NCBI GenBank assembly: GCA_965223675.1
Contig: OZ245013.1
Location: 1,178,001 to 1,242,000, forward strand
Direction of reading: 5' to 3'
Length of the DNA stretch: 64,000 nucleotides
Source of the DNA: JAGQKC01 sp965223675
GTDB lineage: Bacteria; Nitrospirota; Nitrospiria; Nitrospirales; UBA8639
Positions 8,963 to 17,911 of this stretch are shown in pieces; the first letter of the stretch is position 1, and each line of letters opens with the position of its first letter. The notes under the pieces are model-generated. The model saw only the letters and a list, made by a program, of their open reading frames with translations. It made no database searches and was not told the DNA's origin. A program made the translations under genes and the position numbers.

Positions 8963-9595
8963 ATGTTTGATATTGTAAAAATCTATTTTACCCTGAGCAT
9001 TGCCCTGACGTTGCTGTCATGTACCACTTCAAATGAACTGACAACTCGAACAGAACCAGCCGACATAACCTTTCAGCAACTTAAAACAGAAGGAAGATTA
9101 CTTGGGCTTGATAGAAAGTTTTTTCAAGCGATTGAAAAACTGGATCAAGCCGCTTCGCTGAAACCAGACGATCCCCATGTGCACCTGATGCTGGGTGAGG
9201 CCTACTTTCATGTGGGCAACGGGCAAAATAGCCTCACTCACTTAGAACGATCGCGCGAATTAGCTCCAAACAATTACCAAATTGAAAGCTGGTTAGGGAC
9301 GATCAATATTGAGCTGGGAAAGTTGAACGAAGCAGAAATTGCTTACACGAATGTTTTAGCGATAAAGCCCAACGACTACAATGCGTTAGTCTATATGGGC
9401 TACATCGCTTTTCATAAAAGGGACTATCCTACCTGTCAGGAATACTTTGAACGATACAAAAGACTCGTTGATATCATTGAGCCCGCTCGACTGACTGAAA
9501 AAGAAAAAGCGAGATATCAACAGGCGACTGAATATTCTCAAGCCTGTGCTACCAGGTGGCGTCATGATACTCGAAAACTTCGGAAGTCTCTTTAA
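8963..9595 (+). CDS. TPR-repeat lipoprotein
   Basis: A 210-residue predicted lipoprotein. The frame is open from a TTG at 8945, but the ATG at 8963 is preceded by AGAGG at good spacing and starts a normal signal peptide ending LTLLSC (Cys20). The mature part carries about three tetratricopeptide repeats between residues 60 and 165, with phrases such as DPHVHLMLGEAYFHVGN, and then YQIESWLGTINIELGKL and YNALVYMGYIAFHKRDY. TPR lipoproteins usually act as scaffolds at the outer membrane (for example in pilus or secretion assembly), but no partner is encoded nearby. The function is therefore open. Confidence 0.8.
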   Translation: MFDIVKIYFTLSIALTLLSCTTSNELTTRTEPADITFQQLKTEGRLLGLDRKFFQAIEKLDQAASLKPDDPHVHLMLGEAYFHVGNGQNSLTHLERSRELAPNNYQIESWLGTINIELGKLNEAEIAYTNVLAIKPNDYNALVYMGYIAFHKRDYPTCQEYFERYKRLVDIIEPARLTEKEKARYQQATEYSQACATRWRHDTRKLRKSL

Positions 9596-9870
9596 CCTTT
9601 TCTAGAGATTTTTAAGCCACATACTATCTTCCCATTCCAGCTTCGGGTACCCTTTACAATACTCCGACCATTTCTTGTCACACCAAAATTTCTACTATCC
9701 GATCATCTGGGTCGTGACTTAAACCAACAGGGCTTACCCGGATCACATGGCTTCCTCTCATTTCAGTCAATATTTTCTATGTCATCACGTGGCAACATCT
9801 CCTCCTTATCGTCACGGCTACAAATACGAAATTCTCTTTCATGTGCGTATGAATCGCACAGCAGCTCTTC

Positions 9871-10026
9871 TCACGTTCGTTTAGGCCTTGGCAATCCTTC
9901 ACAACAATCACACCAGGCGCAAAAAATTTCATAGCATTGTACGGCTCCCCATAAGACAATCGGCACAATGATGATAAAGACGGTGATAAAGAGAAATAAG
10001 CGAAGAAGTGGACGGTCGTGGAGCAT
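9871..10026 (-). CDS. small single-span membrane protein, 51 residues
   Basis: A short frame starting 14 bp after the ribE stop, with the ATG at 10026. It encodes a hydrophobic segment (LLRLFLFITVFIIIVPIVLW) followed by a Cys-rich tail containing CYEIFCAWCDCC and a basic end. The location right behind ribE on the same strand and the clean transmembrane segment support it. There is no Shine-Dalgarno sequence, so it may depend on coupling or may not be translated. No family is recognised. Confidence 0.4.
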   Translation of the reverse strand: MLHDRPLLRLFLFITVFIIIVPIVLWGAVQCYEIFCAWCDCCEGLPRPKRT

Positions 10027-10039
10027 GGAAGAGGTGTAT

Positions 10040-10696
10040 TTAGAGGAGCCCGCGTTTTTGAAGATAATCGCGGTCAATGACAGGAGTCGATTTCGCTGAA
10101 ATAGTCCCGCTTGTTTGAAGGAGACGTTCTACATACTTCCCGATGAGATCAGTTTCAAGATTCACCGCATCACCCACTTGCTTCAATCCCATTGTGGTGA
10201 CTTTCGCCGTATGTGGAATAATCACCACTGTAAATGAATGCGTCGCAACGTCATTAATCGTCAAACTAATCCCTTCAACCGTGACGGATCCCTTTTGTAC
10301 GCAGTATCGAACAATATCTTCTGAGGTTTCAATCGTAAACTGAATGGCATTCCCATCTTGGTCTCTTCGTCGAATCGTCCCGGTTCCGTCAATATGGCCT
10401 GTGACCAGGTGTCCCCCAATACGTTCATGAAGTTTCATGGCCCGTTCTAAATTAACCGGGGTCCCGGCAATCGCAGAGCCAAGCGTAGTCTTATTGAGGG
10501 TTTCGGTCGAGACGTCCGTGGCAAAGTCTTCTGCTCCACAGTCGATCACGGTCAGACAAGCGCCGGAAACACTCACACTTTCCCCGATCGCTAAATCTTT
10601 AAGAATGCTCGAAGCGAGAATAGACACACGAGCCCCTGCGAGTCCTTTTTGGACAGACTTGACAGCTCCCATCTCTTCGACAATTCCACTAAACAT
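10040..10696 (-). CDS. ribE: riboflavin synthase, alpha subunit
   Basis: Catalyses the last step of riboflavin synthesis, dismutation of two 6,7-dimethyl-8-ribityllumazine molecules. The 218-residue protein has the two tandem lumazine-binding barrels of the family: the first starts MFSGIVEEMGAVKSV and contains SVSGACLTV, and the second starts HLVTGHIDGTGTI and contains SVTVEGISLTIND. The C-terminal helix ends the protein at normal length. The other rib genes are not in the window and I see no FMN riboswitch nearby, so it appears to be an isolated rib gene. Confidence 0.95.
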   Translation of the reverse strand: MFSGIVEEMGAVKSVQKGLAGARVSILASSILKDLAIGESVSVSGACLTVIDCGAEDFATDVSTETLNKTTLGSAIAGTPVNLERAMKLHERIGGHLVTGHIDGTGTIRRRDQDGNAIQFTIETSEDIVRYCVQKGSVTVEGISLTINDVATHSFTVVIIPHTAKVTTMGLKQVGDAVNLETDLIGKYVERLLQTSGTISAKSTPVIDRDYLQKRGLL

Positions 10697-10730
10697 TATT
10701 CAAAGGAGTAAAAAAGAGTAAAAATGATCG

Positions 10731-10862
10731 CTAGTCCTTATCGTTTTCTTTTTTCAACAAGACCGTTTTGACGACTACGATAAACACGACGATCATGACG
10801 ACTACTCCGAGGGCCGCAATCACTCCAACGATGACATCGCCAGTTCCCATCCCCTCTCTCAT
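10731..10862 (-). CDS. small membrane protein, 43 residues
   Basis: The frame is open from 10931, but the ATG at 10862 has an AAGGAAG ribosome-binding site 6-8 nt upstream and gives a tidy product: a short N-terminus, one long hydrophobic helix (VIVGVIAALGVVVMIVVFIV) and a basic/acidic tail ending KKENDKD. It lies 34 bp upstream of ribE on the same strand and may share its transcript. It looks like a one-span membrane protein with a cytoplasmic tail. No family is recognised. Confidence 0.5.
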   Translation of the reverse strand: MREGMGTGDVIVGVIAALGVVVMIVVFIVVVKTVLLKKENDKD

Positions 10863-11056
10863 CTGATCTTCCTTTCCAAACACTCGCATTCCAGAGAAAT
10901 GCGATTTCCTTACCTCTATGGAAGAAATCATTCAGTCACACATGCGTGCGTCACATGATGTGTGATATCGCTAGATGATACACACTGCCAGAATCCAGTT
11001 CACTCGTCTACTCTAGTATTGAGCAGAGAACCAGTTTTGATTGTGATGCGTTGTCA

Positions 11057-12244
11057 CTATATCATGGCATCCTTCTGGGCCCTCACCATGATCATACCGA
11101 ATACGAAAGCCGTAATAAACTGAATAATACCAATAGCGGTGAAGCCACCACTGTACCCGAGGAGTCCAATAAGATACCCGGCGATCACCGGCCCGCTGGC
11201 ATGCCCAATATCCATGATCGTTCCCCGCATGCCCATGCCTGCCCCCAGAGATTCATGATGTGCTAAATCTGCAATCAAGGCCGTAGACGATGAAGTGATG
11301 ACAGCTTCGCCAAAGCCAAAAGAGGCAGAGACGACGAGTAAAGACAGCATCGTCTTAAAATATGGAAGACAGATGAGCGTTATGCCGCACAAACACAATC
11401 CTGCAATAATGAGTGGTTGGCGCCCGATCTGATCCGACACCCGCCCCATGAGCGGTTTGGCGAATAATGATGTCAAGGCTTGAACCCCAAATAGCATTCC
11501 GATCTCAGCAGCGTTTAATCCAACCAACAATCCGTAGAGTGGGAGAAAAGCCATGAGCGTCCCGTTGGCCATCATTTTGGACGCTTCTGTCAGACTCGTG
11601 GTGAGGATCCCCCGATGTTTTAGGATCTCGCGAATTCCTAGTCTCACCTCTTCCAGTACTTCCCGATGCGATTGATTCAACGTTGCTTTAGGCTGTTCAG
11701 GATGTGGAATATATACAAACAGCACAAGACTCAACACACCAATCACGCCGGCGATGAGAAATGAGGGAACAAATCCCACAGCGTAGACCAGCACACCTCC
11801 AAGCATCGGTCCGAGGAGGCCCCCGCCTTGAGCAGCCGCGGTATACCAGCCCATGACTTGCCCACGTCGTGACGCAAACATTTGCGCGACCATGGCTAAA
11901 GCCAGTGGAGTAAACATGGCGGTCGCCAAACCATGCGTAAGACGAAGCATTGCTAACGTCGTCAAATCTGAGATTAACGGATACAAGAACGGGGGAAGTG
12001 CAAAGGCCAGGACTCCACAGAGCATGAGTCTTCGTCGATTGAGAAAGTCAGACATCACTCCCACCGGAAGCTTGAGAAACACTCCCGTCAGGGTCGAGAC
12101 CGCGACGACGATACCGACCATAATCGGTGTGGCGCCCAAAGATTCCGCGAACAGCGCGAGAACGGGTCGACGCACCAAGTCATAGCTGACAAATCCAAAG
12201 AACGCGACCGAACAGAGTAGCCCAAATATTCGTGAAGGACCCAT
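11057..12244 (-). CDS. major facilitator superfamily transporter
   Basis: A 395-residue inner-membrane protein with about twelve hydrophobic segments in two halves joined by a basic loop near residues 185-215. MFS signatures are GVMSDFLNRRR after helix 2 (the GxxxDxxxRRR loop) and GRVSDQIGRQP in the second half. The pattern of a drug or metabolite efflux carrier fits, but the substrate cannot be read from sequence. The gene is divergent from the CLC gene at 12668, with a 423-bp region between them. Confidence 0.88.
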   Translation of the reverse strand: MGPSRIFGLLCSVAFFGFVSYDLVRRPVLALFAESLGATPIMVGIVVAVSTLTGVFLKLPVGVMSDFLNRRRLMLCGVLAFALPPFLYPLISDLTTLAMLRLTHGLATAMFTPLALAMVAQMFASRRGQVMGWYTAAAQGGGLLGPMLGGVLVYAVGFVPSFLIAGVIGVLSLVLFVYIPHPEQPKATLNQSHREVLEEVRLGIREILKHRGILTTSLTEASKMMANGTLMAFLPLYGLLVGLNAAEIGMLFGVQALTSLFAKPLMGRVSDQIGRQPLIIAGLCLCGITLICLPYFKTMLSLLVVSASFGFGEAVITSSSTALIADLAHHESLGAGMGMRGTIMDIGHASGPVIAGYLIGLLGYSGGFTAIGIIQFITAFVFGMIMVRAQKDAMI

Positions 12245-12667
12245 ACGGTTCGAAAAGGTTTAGTTAAGGTTGAAGAGAATTTTGAAGTGGCGTTAATCGA
12301 TGACAGACGACCAATCCGCTAAGCAATCAGAGACACCCATACTCTTGGATCAGCCTCGTGTTCATTGATTCTTTCACATGATTCGTCGGCCATGATCCTC
12401 AGTATTGGTAGGTCGATCATGACGGTCATATTCTGCACAGCGGAAACCTGGCTAAGTCCTTTTACATGTTACATGAACAGACCTGTAATGGTTAGCGGAG
12501 TAGTAGCATCAAAATTTTGACGGTGTCAATCATGTCAATCAAAAGAGGCATGAATGACATAGAGAAGGTACAGAAACCACGATTTTTTATACGACACGTT
12601 TTCGACCCACATTCTTGACTCGAGATGTTACACTTGAGACCGTATATCGTTATCTGAAGCCTCAACG
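12245..12667. other. 423-bp divergent intergenic region
   Basis: It separates the MFS transporter (minus) from the CLC channel (plus) and must hold both promoters. The only open frames are under 30 codons and lack ribosome-binding sites. I see no hairpin terminator or repeat here. Confidence 0.5.
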
Positions 12668-14029
12668 ATGCATAAACGCGTTACCGAAGAATTCGTTCTA
12701 GCCTTGAATGTTGCCAAATGGCTCTTTCTCGCAACAGGAGTGGGGCTCTTAGTAGGGCTGTCGACAACGATCTTCTTAACGGCCCTCCATAGCATCACGA
12801 CCTATGTTGCCCTTGCGCCGCCCTATCATCATCTTCTTCTGCCATTTGGATTAGCGGCTTCAGCGTGGATAACCAATTCTCTGGCACCCGAAGCTGGAGG
12901 GCAAGGAGTTGAACGGGTCATTCAAGCCGTTCATCTTCGATCCGGACATATTAAGGCACAAGTTATTCCAGCTAAATTTGTCGCAACACTTCTCACCATC
13001 AGCACGGGAGGTTCGGCAGGCAATGTTGGTCCGTGCGCACAAATCGGCGGCGGGGTCGCGTCCTGGGTTGCCGAAATGTTTCGATTCTCTGATGACGATC
13101 GAAAAACGCTGGTCATTTGTGGGATCAGTGCGGGATTTGCCTCAGTCCTCGGGACACCAATTGCCGGAGCGTTCTTCGGAGTTGAAGCTCTTTTTGTCGG
13201 CGCCCTTTCTTACCAGGTATTGCTGCCTTCGGTTATTGCCGCGATTGTCGGCTATCAGGTTACTCTTTTTTTTGATATCTCATTTTGGACAAGTTCACTA
13301 GAGATTTCTGCGAGTGTGAATCATCTCGTTCTTCTCTGGTCTGTTCTTGCAGGTATCGTGTTTGGTCTGTGTGCCTTACTCCTCATCGAAGGCATTCAGT
13401 TAGGGAAACACGTCGCCTTTCAAACAAAACTTCCGCCTCCTCTCCTAGGCTTTCTCGCAGGATTTGCCCTTTTAGGGATTGCATCGCTCTCTTCCACCCG
13501 TTTGTTGGGCCTAGGCGACGAAGTCATTCAAGACATGCTTGCTGGTCACGAAATCTTCTGGTATGCGTTTTTTCTCAAAATTGTGCTGACCAGTATCACT
13601 TTAAACTTTGGTGGCAGCGGTGGAGTAATTCTCCCTATTTGTTTTGTTGGTGCAGCGGCGGGATCGTTGTTCGGCCATGTTCTTAATCTCGACGCCGGCC
13701 TCTTTGCCGCCTTAGGCATTGCCGGACTCTTGGCTGGAGCCGTCAACACACCTATCACCGCTGTCTTGTTGGCTCTTGAATTATTCGGCGTTCAAATTGG
13801 AACCTATGCGATGGTGATCTGTGCCATTAGCTTTCTCATTTCCGGGCATCGGAGTGCGATCCCAACCCAATTACTTCAACTTCACAAAGCCCCTGGCATC
13901 CGGGCGGATCTCAATCAGGAAATAAGTGAGACTCAATTTTATGTTGATTCTTGGGATGTTCGCGTCAAGGTTTTCAAAGATAAGATTAAGGAACGATTGA
14001 TCATCTTGACAAGACGATCTAAGCCCTAA
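12668..14029 (+). CDS. CLC-family chloride channel with substituted gating residues
   Basis: A 453-residue membrane protein of the CLC chloride channel/transporter family. The three family signature regions are recognisable but altered. The GSGIP region reads GGQGVE (77-82), with Gln where the selectivity Ser stands. The GREGP region reads GNVGP (118-122), with Val120 in place of the gating glutamate. The GGxFxP region reads GGVILP. The position of the inner proton glutamate (Glu203 of E. coli ClC) appears to be Ala174 next to Glu173. Loss of both glutamates predicts a passive channel rather than an H+/Cl- exchanger, as in kidney ClC-K channels, which also have Val at the gate. There is no CBS domain, only a short basic tail. 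Anion identity is not known. Confidence 0.85.
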   Translation: MHKRVTEEFVLALNVAKWLFLATGVGLLVGLSTTIFLTALHSITTYVALAPPYHHLLLPFGLAASAWITNSLAPEAGGQGVERVIQAVHLRSGHIKAQVIPAKFVATLLTISTGGSAGNVGPCAQIGGGVASWVAEMFRFSDDDRKTLVICGISAGFASVLGTPIAGAFFGVEALFVGALSYQVLLPSVIAAIVGYQVTLFFDISFWTSSLEISASVNHLVLLWSVLAGIVFGLCALLLIEGIQLGKHVAFQTKLPPPLLGFLAGFALLGIASLSSTRLLGLGDEVIQDMLAGHEIFWYAFFLKIVLTSITLNFGGSGGVILPICFVGAAAGSLFGHVLNLDAGLFAALGIAGLLAGAVNTPITAVLLALELFGVQIGTYAMVICAISFLISGHRSAIPTQLLQLHKAPGIRADLNQEISETQFYVDSWDVRVKVFKDKIKERLIILTRRSKP

Positions 14030-14223
14030 GTAAAAGACATGGGGTTCAATATGCCCCTCCGCTCTCGACTCAATGTCTGCAACATTCTGTAGGGGAAAGC
14101 ATGCGCGCAGGAGACAACTAAGAGAACACTTGAGAGAACCACAAGCAGTAGCAGCGGGATGCAGACAAGGATGAGGAGAGAAGAAACACTAGGTATCCGA
14201 AATCGCGTCTTTTTCAGACTCAT
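14026..14223 (-). CDS. possible small membrane protein overlapping the STAS gene
   Basis: A 65-codon frame from the ATG at 14223 overlaps the last 35 bases of the STAS gene in another frame and the last bases of the CLC gene on the opposite strand. It encodes one hydrophobic stretch (LLILVCIPLLLLVVLSSVLL) followed by a basic tail. There is no Shine-Dalgarno sequence. The hydrophobic run is the only argument for it, so it may be chance. Confidence 0.2.
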   Translation of the reverse strand: MSLKKTRFRIPSVSSLLILVCIPLLLLVVLSSVLLVVSCAHAFPYRMLQTLSRERRGILNPMSFT

Positions 14224-14524
14224 AGATAGGCACGAGTTCACGAAGTTTCAATTCATCGAGAAATGTCGCCACGATACCTTTCGGCTGAATCCATGTCATT
14301 CGTCGCTTCAAACTGGCAAATTGCATGTATGCGGTAATCAGAAACCCGAGTCCAGCACTATCGATAAACGTCAACCCACCGAGATTAATGATCAGATGCT
14401 CAGATTCATTCAAACAGCATTGATTCATGATGGCCTTAAAATGCCACCGTGCATTCATATCTAGACGACCATGCAGGTCTATCACGGTCGCCCCTTTCAC
14501 CCCTCGTACGATAACGTCAACCAT
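14189..14524 (-). CDS. STAS-domain protein (anti-sigma factor antagonist type)
   Basis: A single STAS domain of 111 residues. The frame is open to 14644, but the upstream 40 codons encode a basic stretch unlike the family, while the ATG at 14524 has AGAGG five bases ahead. The motif LTFIDSAGLGFL carries Ser56, the residue phosphorylated by partner anti-sigma kinases in SpoIIAA/RsbV-type proteins. Such proteins bind and release an anti-sigma or switch kinase, or serve in a chemotaxis-like signalling path. No kinase or phosphatase partner is encoded nearby. Confidence 0.82.
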   Translation of the reverse strand: MVDVIVRGVKGATVIDLHGRLDMNARWHFKAIMNQCCLNESEHLIINLGGLTFIDSAGLGFLITAYMQFASLKRRMTWIQPKGIVATFLDELKLRELVPIYESEKDAISDT

Positions 14525-14660
14525 ATTGCCTCTTACTACATGTATCGGTCCCTTCTGATCATGCCTTGAAGACACATTCTTTGCGGCTCTCATCATCTGT
14601 TGTCTCTTGCTTCTGGTTCTTGTATTCTCACTTTTTTTGACCAAAGAGCGTAGTAAATAT

Positions 14661-14679
14661 CCCCGCCCAAAGGGCGGGG
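14661..14679. terminator. GC-rich perfect hairpin, possible terminator
   Basis: CCCCGCCC, loop AAA, GGGCGGGG: an 8-bp perfect GC stem. On the plus strand it is followed by CTTCCTAGTTCCTTTTT; the T-run is 11 nt away, so it is not a textbook terminator. It lies upstream of the STAS start and just before the first helicase ORF. Such hairpins also occur at ends of IS200/IS605-type elements, but no transposase is present. Confidence 0.45.
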
Positions 14680-14780
14680 CTTCCTAGTTCCTTTTTAGTG
14701 ACGCGAATACGTCAAGAATTGTCATCACACGTCTTCTCTTTCACGTTTCCGTCGAATCTTGGTAGAATTTAACGTCTTTC

Positions 14781-16640
14781 ATGCCACCTGCTATTCATCC
14801 AATCGAATTAGTTGATGTTCTTCGAAGAAAACAGTTAACCCCTGCGATCGTCTTTTTAACGTCTCGACGTGCATGTGACGATGCCATCAATGCCTTCGAA
14901 CGGGGTCTTTCACAACTTCCGCCTCATCGCACAGAAACGATTGCGACATTCTTTGATCAATTAGCCATAGATTATCCGAGTATTTCCGGCCACCCTCTTC
15001 TGCCGACGGTTGTTCGCTGTGGTGTCGCCGCGCATCATGCAGGACACCTGCCTTCTTGGAAGATCGCGGTAGAAGAACTCATGCGAAAGGGGCATCTCGA
15101 TGCCGTATTTGCCACCACGACATTGGCGGCAGGCGTTGACTTTCCCGCACGAACTGTCGTCATTACACAATCCAGCATCAGAAAGGCACGGGACTTTTCG
15201 GATTTGACCGTCAGTGAGATTCAACAACTGGCAGGAAGAGGGGGAAGAAGAGGAAAAGATTTCGTCGGCTTTGTGATCATCACTCCATCTCCGTATATTG
15301 ACCTCCATGTGTTAGGGAAAGGCCTCACAGGTTTTCCTGAGCCCATTGAAAGTCAATTTGTCATTTCTTACCCCATGGTCCTCAATCTCTTGAAGGCTCA
15401 TCCACTGGACCATATTGAGGGAATTCTGGCAAAAAGTTTTGCGCAATTCCAATTAAACCGCAGAGCTGAAATCCATCAAAATCACCTTGATACCATTCAC
15501 GAAGACATGCAGCCGTACGGACCTCGCGTCTGTACTGACTGGATCACGCAATGGCAAACCTATAGTTTTGCGAAACAACAAAAATTTCAACGCCGCCCAA
15601 CATCTCAGCGCGACTCCCCTGCCATGACGGCACGTCTTCCGTTTCTTACGCCAGGACGCGTGATTCAGGTTTCAAGAGGCTTTGCCGTCGTGCTGCGTCA
15701 GTACCGAAGCCGCAGACAGCGGTATCCCATGCTTTCAATCTTACGAGCGAAAGGTATGATCACAGAATGTCCTGCCACGATGGTTACCGATATCTATGAT
15801 CATCTCCTTGAATTTAAGGCGCTTCGAGTTTTTCCTTGGTGCAGCGCCAATACCCTCTCTCGCCTGGCCAAAGAACTCAATCAACTACCCCAATGCTTGC
15901 CCGTTCTGCCGGTATTTGTCGACACGGCTCTCGAAGAAGATACACAACTCACCGCTGTTCTCAATGATGAATTCCCGTGCCCGACCTGTCCGTCTCGTTC
16001 CGCTTGCCGAAAAGATCATGGCGTCGCTTTACGGCTTCGGCAAAAAGAACAAGGACTCACCAAAACCATTCAAGCCCTTCGGACCGGCCTCTGGCATCGA
16101 TTTCAAGAAAAGAGTGATGCCCTACACCACTTTGGCTATTTAACCGCCACATCTGAACTCACCTCAGATGGCGAATGGGCAAGGCTTATTCGGATTGATC
16201 ATTCGCTCCTCATCACCGAACTGATTCGAATGGAAGCGTTCGCCGCAATCGAACCTGCCCTCTTAGCGGCGATCATGGCCAGCATTGCCCATGATGATGA
16301 CCGGCCAGGCTCATTTCTTCGATTGAGTCCAGGCCTCAGTACGATGCTGCATCATGTTCGTGCTGTCGCCAACTCTCTCGCTTCGTACGAAAGTCCGCCT
16401 CTTTTACGGACAGACGTAGCAGCCTTGACCGAGCAGTGGGTCCGTGAGTTGGATCTCAAATGGGCCACACTCGTCCGTATGACCGCAATGGCTGAGGGTG
16501 ATGTCTACCGACTGTTTGCCAGAACCATTGAGTTTCTTTCTCAAATTCAAACTTTGAAACATTCCCATCCAAGTCTAGCTGAAACGGCCAGCACGGCGAT
16601 CGTCACGATGAGACGAGAAGTTCTGGAAGAACTCCCCTAA
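14781..16640 (+). CDS. HelY/Ski2-like helicase, C-terminal half (RecA2 and accessory domains)
   Basis: This 619-residue protein corresponds to the second half of a HelY/Ski2-type superfamily 2 helicase. It starts directly at the RecA2 domain (LTPAIVFLTSRRACDDAI) and contains motif V-like FATTTLAAGVDFPA, motif VI QLAGRGGRRG, then PMVLNLLKAHPLDHIEGILA and FAQFQLNRR as in the ratchet region. A cysteine cluster (CPTCPSRSAC) and the C-terminal helical domain follow. There is no Walker A or DExH box, so it cannot hydrolyse ATP alone. The missing RecA1 half is the next ORF, 12 bp downstream, in reversed order. A two-chain helicase acting on RNA is the likely product. No good ribosome-binding site precedes the ATG. 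Confidence 0.85.
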   Translation: MPPAIHPIELVDVLRRKQLTPAIVFLTSRRACDDAINAFERGLSQLPPHRTETIATFFDQLAIDYPSISGHPLLPTVVRCGVAAHHAGHLPSWKIAVEELMRKGHLDAVFATTTLAAGVDFPARTVVITQSSIRKARDFSDLTVSEIQQLAGRGGRRGKDFVGFVIITPSPYIDLHVLGKGLTGFPEPIESQFVISYPMVLNLLKAHPLDHIEGILAKSFAQFQLNRRAEIHQNHLDTIHEDMQPYGPRVCTDWITQWQTYSFAKQQKFQRRPTSQRDSPAMTARLPFLTPGRVIQVSRGFAVVLRQYRSRRQRYPMLSILRAKGMITECPATMVTDIYDHLLEFKALRVFPWCSANTLSRLAKELNQLPQCLPVLPVFVDTALEEDTQLTAVLNDEFPCPTCPSRSACRKDHGVALRLRQKEQGLTKTIQALRTGLWHRFQEKSDALHHFGYLTATSELTSDGEWARLIRIDHSLLITELIRMEAFAAIEPALLAAIMASIAHDDDRPGSFLRLSPGLSTMLHHVRAVANSLASYESPPLLRTDVAALTEQWVRELDLKWATLVRMTAMAEGDVYRLFARTIEFLSQIQTLKHSHPSLAETASTAIVTMRREVLEELP

Positions 16641-16652
16641 GAGGTTTTGTAC

Positions 16653-17702
16653 ATGACGAATGATGAACTCACAGGTCTTCTTGATGCTCTTTCTCTTCGA
16701 CACCTTCATCATCTTGCTCGCGGACGAGTGCACCGCCACTTTCGACTGGGAAAACGACGGTTGATTGAATTATTACTCGCATTGCCTCCAGAATCCCGTG
16801 AGGGCTTAGAGGCGGAGGTGATCAATCACAGCGCCAAAAGTCCGGAACGACGGCCTTTCAGATCTTTTTCCGAGGAACGGATGACGAAGTCCCCTACACC
16901 CAAAATTAAAGGGAAGCACATTCATCGGCCCTCGGAGCCGCCCATCACCATTTCCACTCTTTTAGAAGGACTCGGGGTGCCTCCATCTCAAGATTTTAGT
17001 CCTGATCCTTGGCAAAAGGAGGCCGTCGCACATCTGGCGGCCACGGATGTCGTCGTGAGCGTCCCAACGGGAAGTGGAAAAACCTATGTCGCAGTCGAAG
17101 CGATGAAACATGCACTAAAACAGGACCAGACCGTTATCTACACCTCTCCCCTCAAAGCGCTTTCGAATACGAAATACATGGAATTTTGTCTATTGTTCGG
17201 GAATGATCAGGTAGGAATTCTCACGGGGGACAGACGAGATAATGTTCACGCACCTCTCTTAATTATGACCACCGAAATCTTACGAAATCTTCTTTATGAT
17301 GCGGCTAGTGGGGAGGTCGATGTCCGACTGGATACGCTTGGACTCGTTATTTTAGATGAATCACAATACCTGGCTGATCCCGAACGCGGGGTGGTTTGGG
17401 AGGAAACAATGATCTTTTGTCCAAGTCAAGCACGATTACTGTTATTGTCAGCCTCAATCGGAAACCCAGAGGATCTTGCAGCCTGGTTGACGAGTATTCG
17501 CTCAACGCCATGCCGTTTGATACACCACCAAAACAGGTCGGTCCCCTTACGAGGGGCCTATCTCCATCCAAATGGACAGCTCTGCCCGTTATTCCGATCC
17601 CGCGATATCACCAAAGGGCAAGGATATAGCTTCCACCCTAAGACCAAACAACTGTCAAGTCAGTACGAAGATGATATCTTAGGACATCGTCATAAGCGAT
17701 AG
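16653..17702 (+). CDS. HelY/Ski2-like helicase, N-terminal half (RecA1 domain)
   Basis: A 349-residue protein equivalent to the first half of a HelY/Ski2-type helicase. The ATG at 16653 has GAGG 8 nt upstream; a TTG at 16647 is less likely. Residues 1-50 form a small basic helical domain that looks SAP-like. A charged linker follows, then RecA1 with the Q-motif-like DPWQKEAVAHL, Walker A SVPTGSGKT (about 136-144), motif Ia YTSPLKALSNTK, Walker B variant LVILDESQ (235-238) and motif III LLSAS. The protein ends after the barrel-like segment (PLRGAYLHPNGQL) that normally joins RecA1 to RecA2. RecA2 is supplied by the preceding ORF. Coexpression from one mRNA is expected. Confidence 0.85.
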   Translation: MTNDELTGLLDALSLRHLHHLARGRVHRHFRLGKRRLIELLLALPPESREGLEAEVINHSAKSPERRPFRSFSEERMTKSPTPKIKGKHIHRPSEPPITISTLLEGLGVPPSQDFSPDPWQKEAVAHLAATDVVVSVPTGSGKTYVAVEAMKHALKQDQTVIYTSPLKALSNTKYMEFCLLFGNDQVGILTGDRRDNVHAPLLIMTTEILRNLLYDAASGEVDVRLDTLGLVILDESQYLADPERGVVWEETMIFCPSQARLLLLSASIGNPEDLAAWLTSIRSTPCRLIHHQNRSVPLRGAYLHPNGQLCPLFRSRDITKGQGYSFHPKTKQLSSQYEDDILGHRHKR

Positions 17703-17911
17703 ACGCGAAAGGGGCTGTAGGTCAAATATCACACTCATGTTGCACATTCACAACACACTCGGTGAAACCTAAATAAAACAGACCATTATTTAGTTAAATG
17801 TTTCAATATGTTATGATCAAAAATCAATTTAGCATTGGTATTGCTAGATTTTCTTCGTATAGTTTTATCTTTTTGCAAGGAATTCTGAAAACATCCGAAG
17901 GTAGAAGTAGC

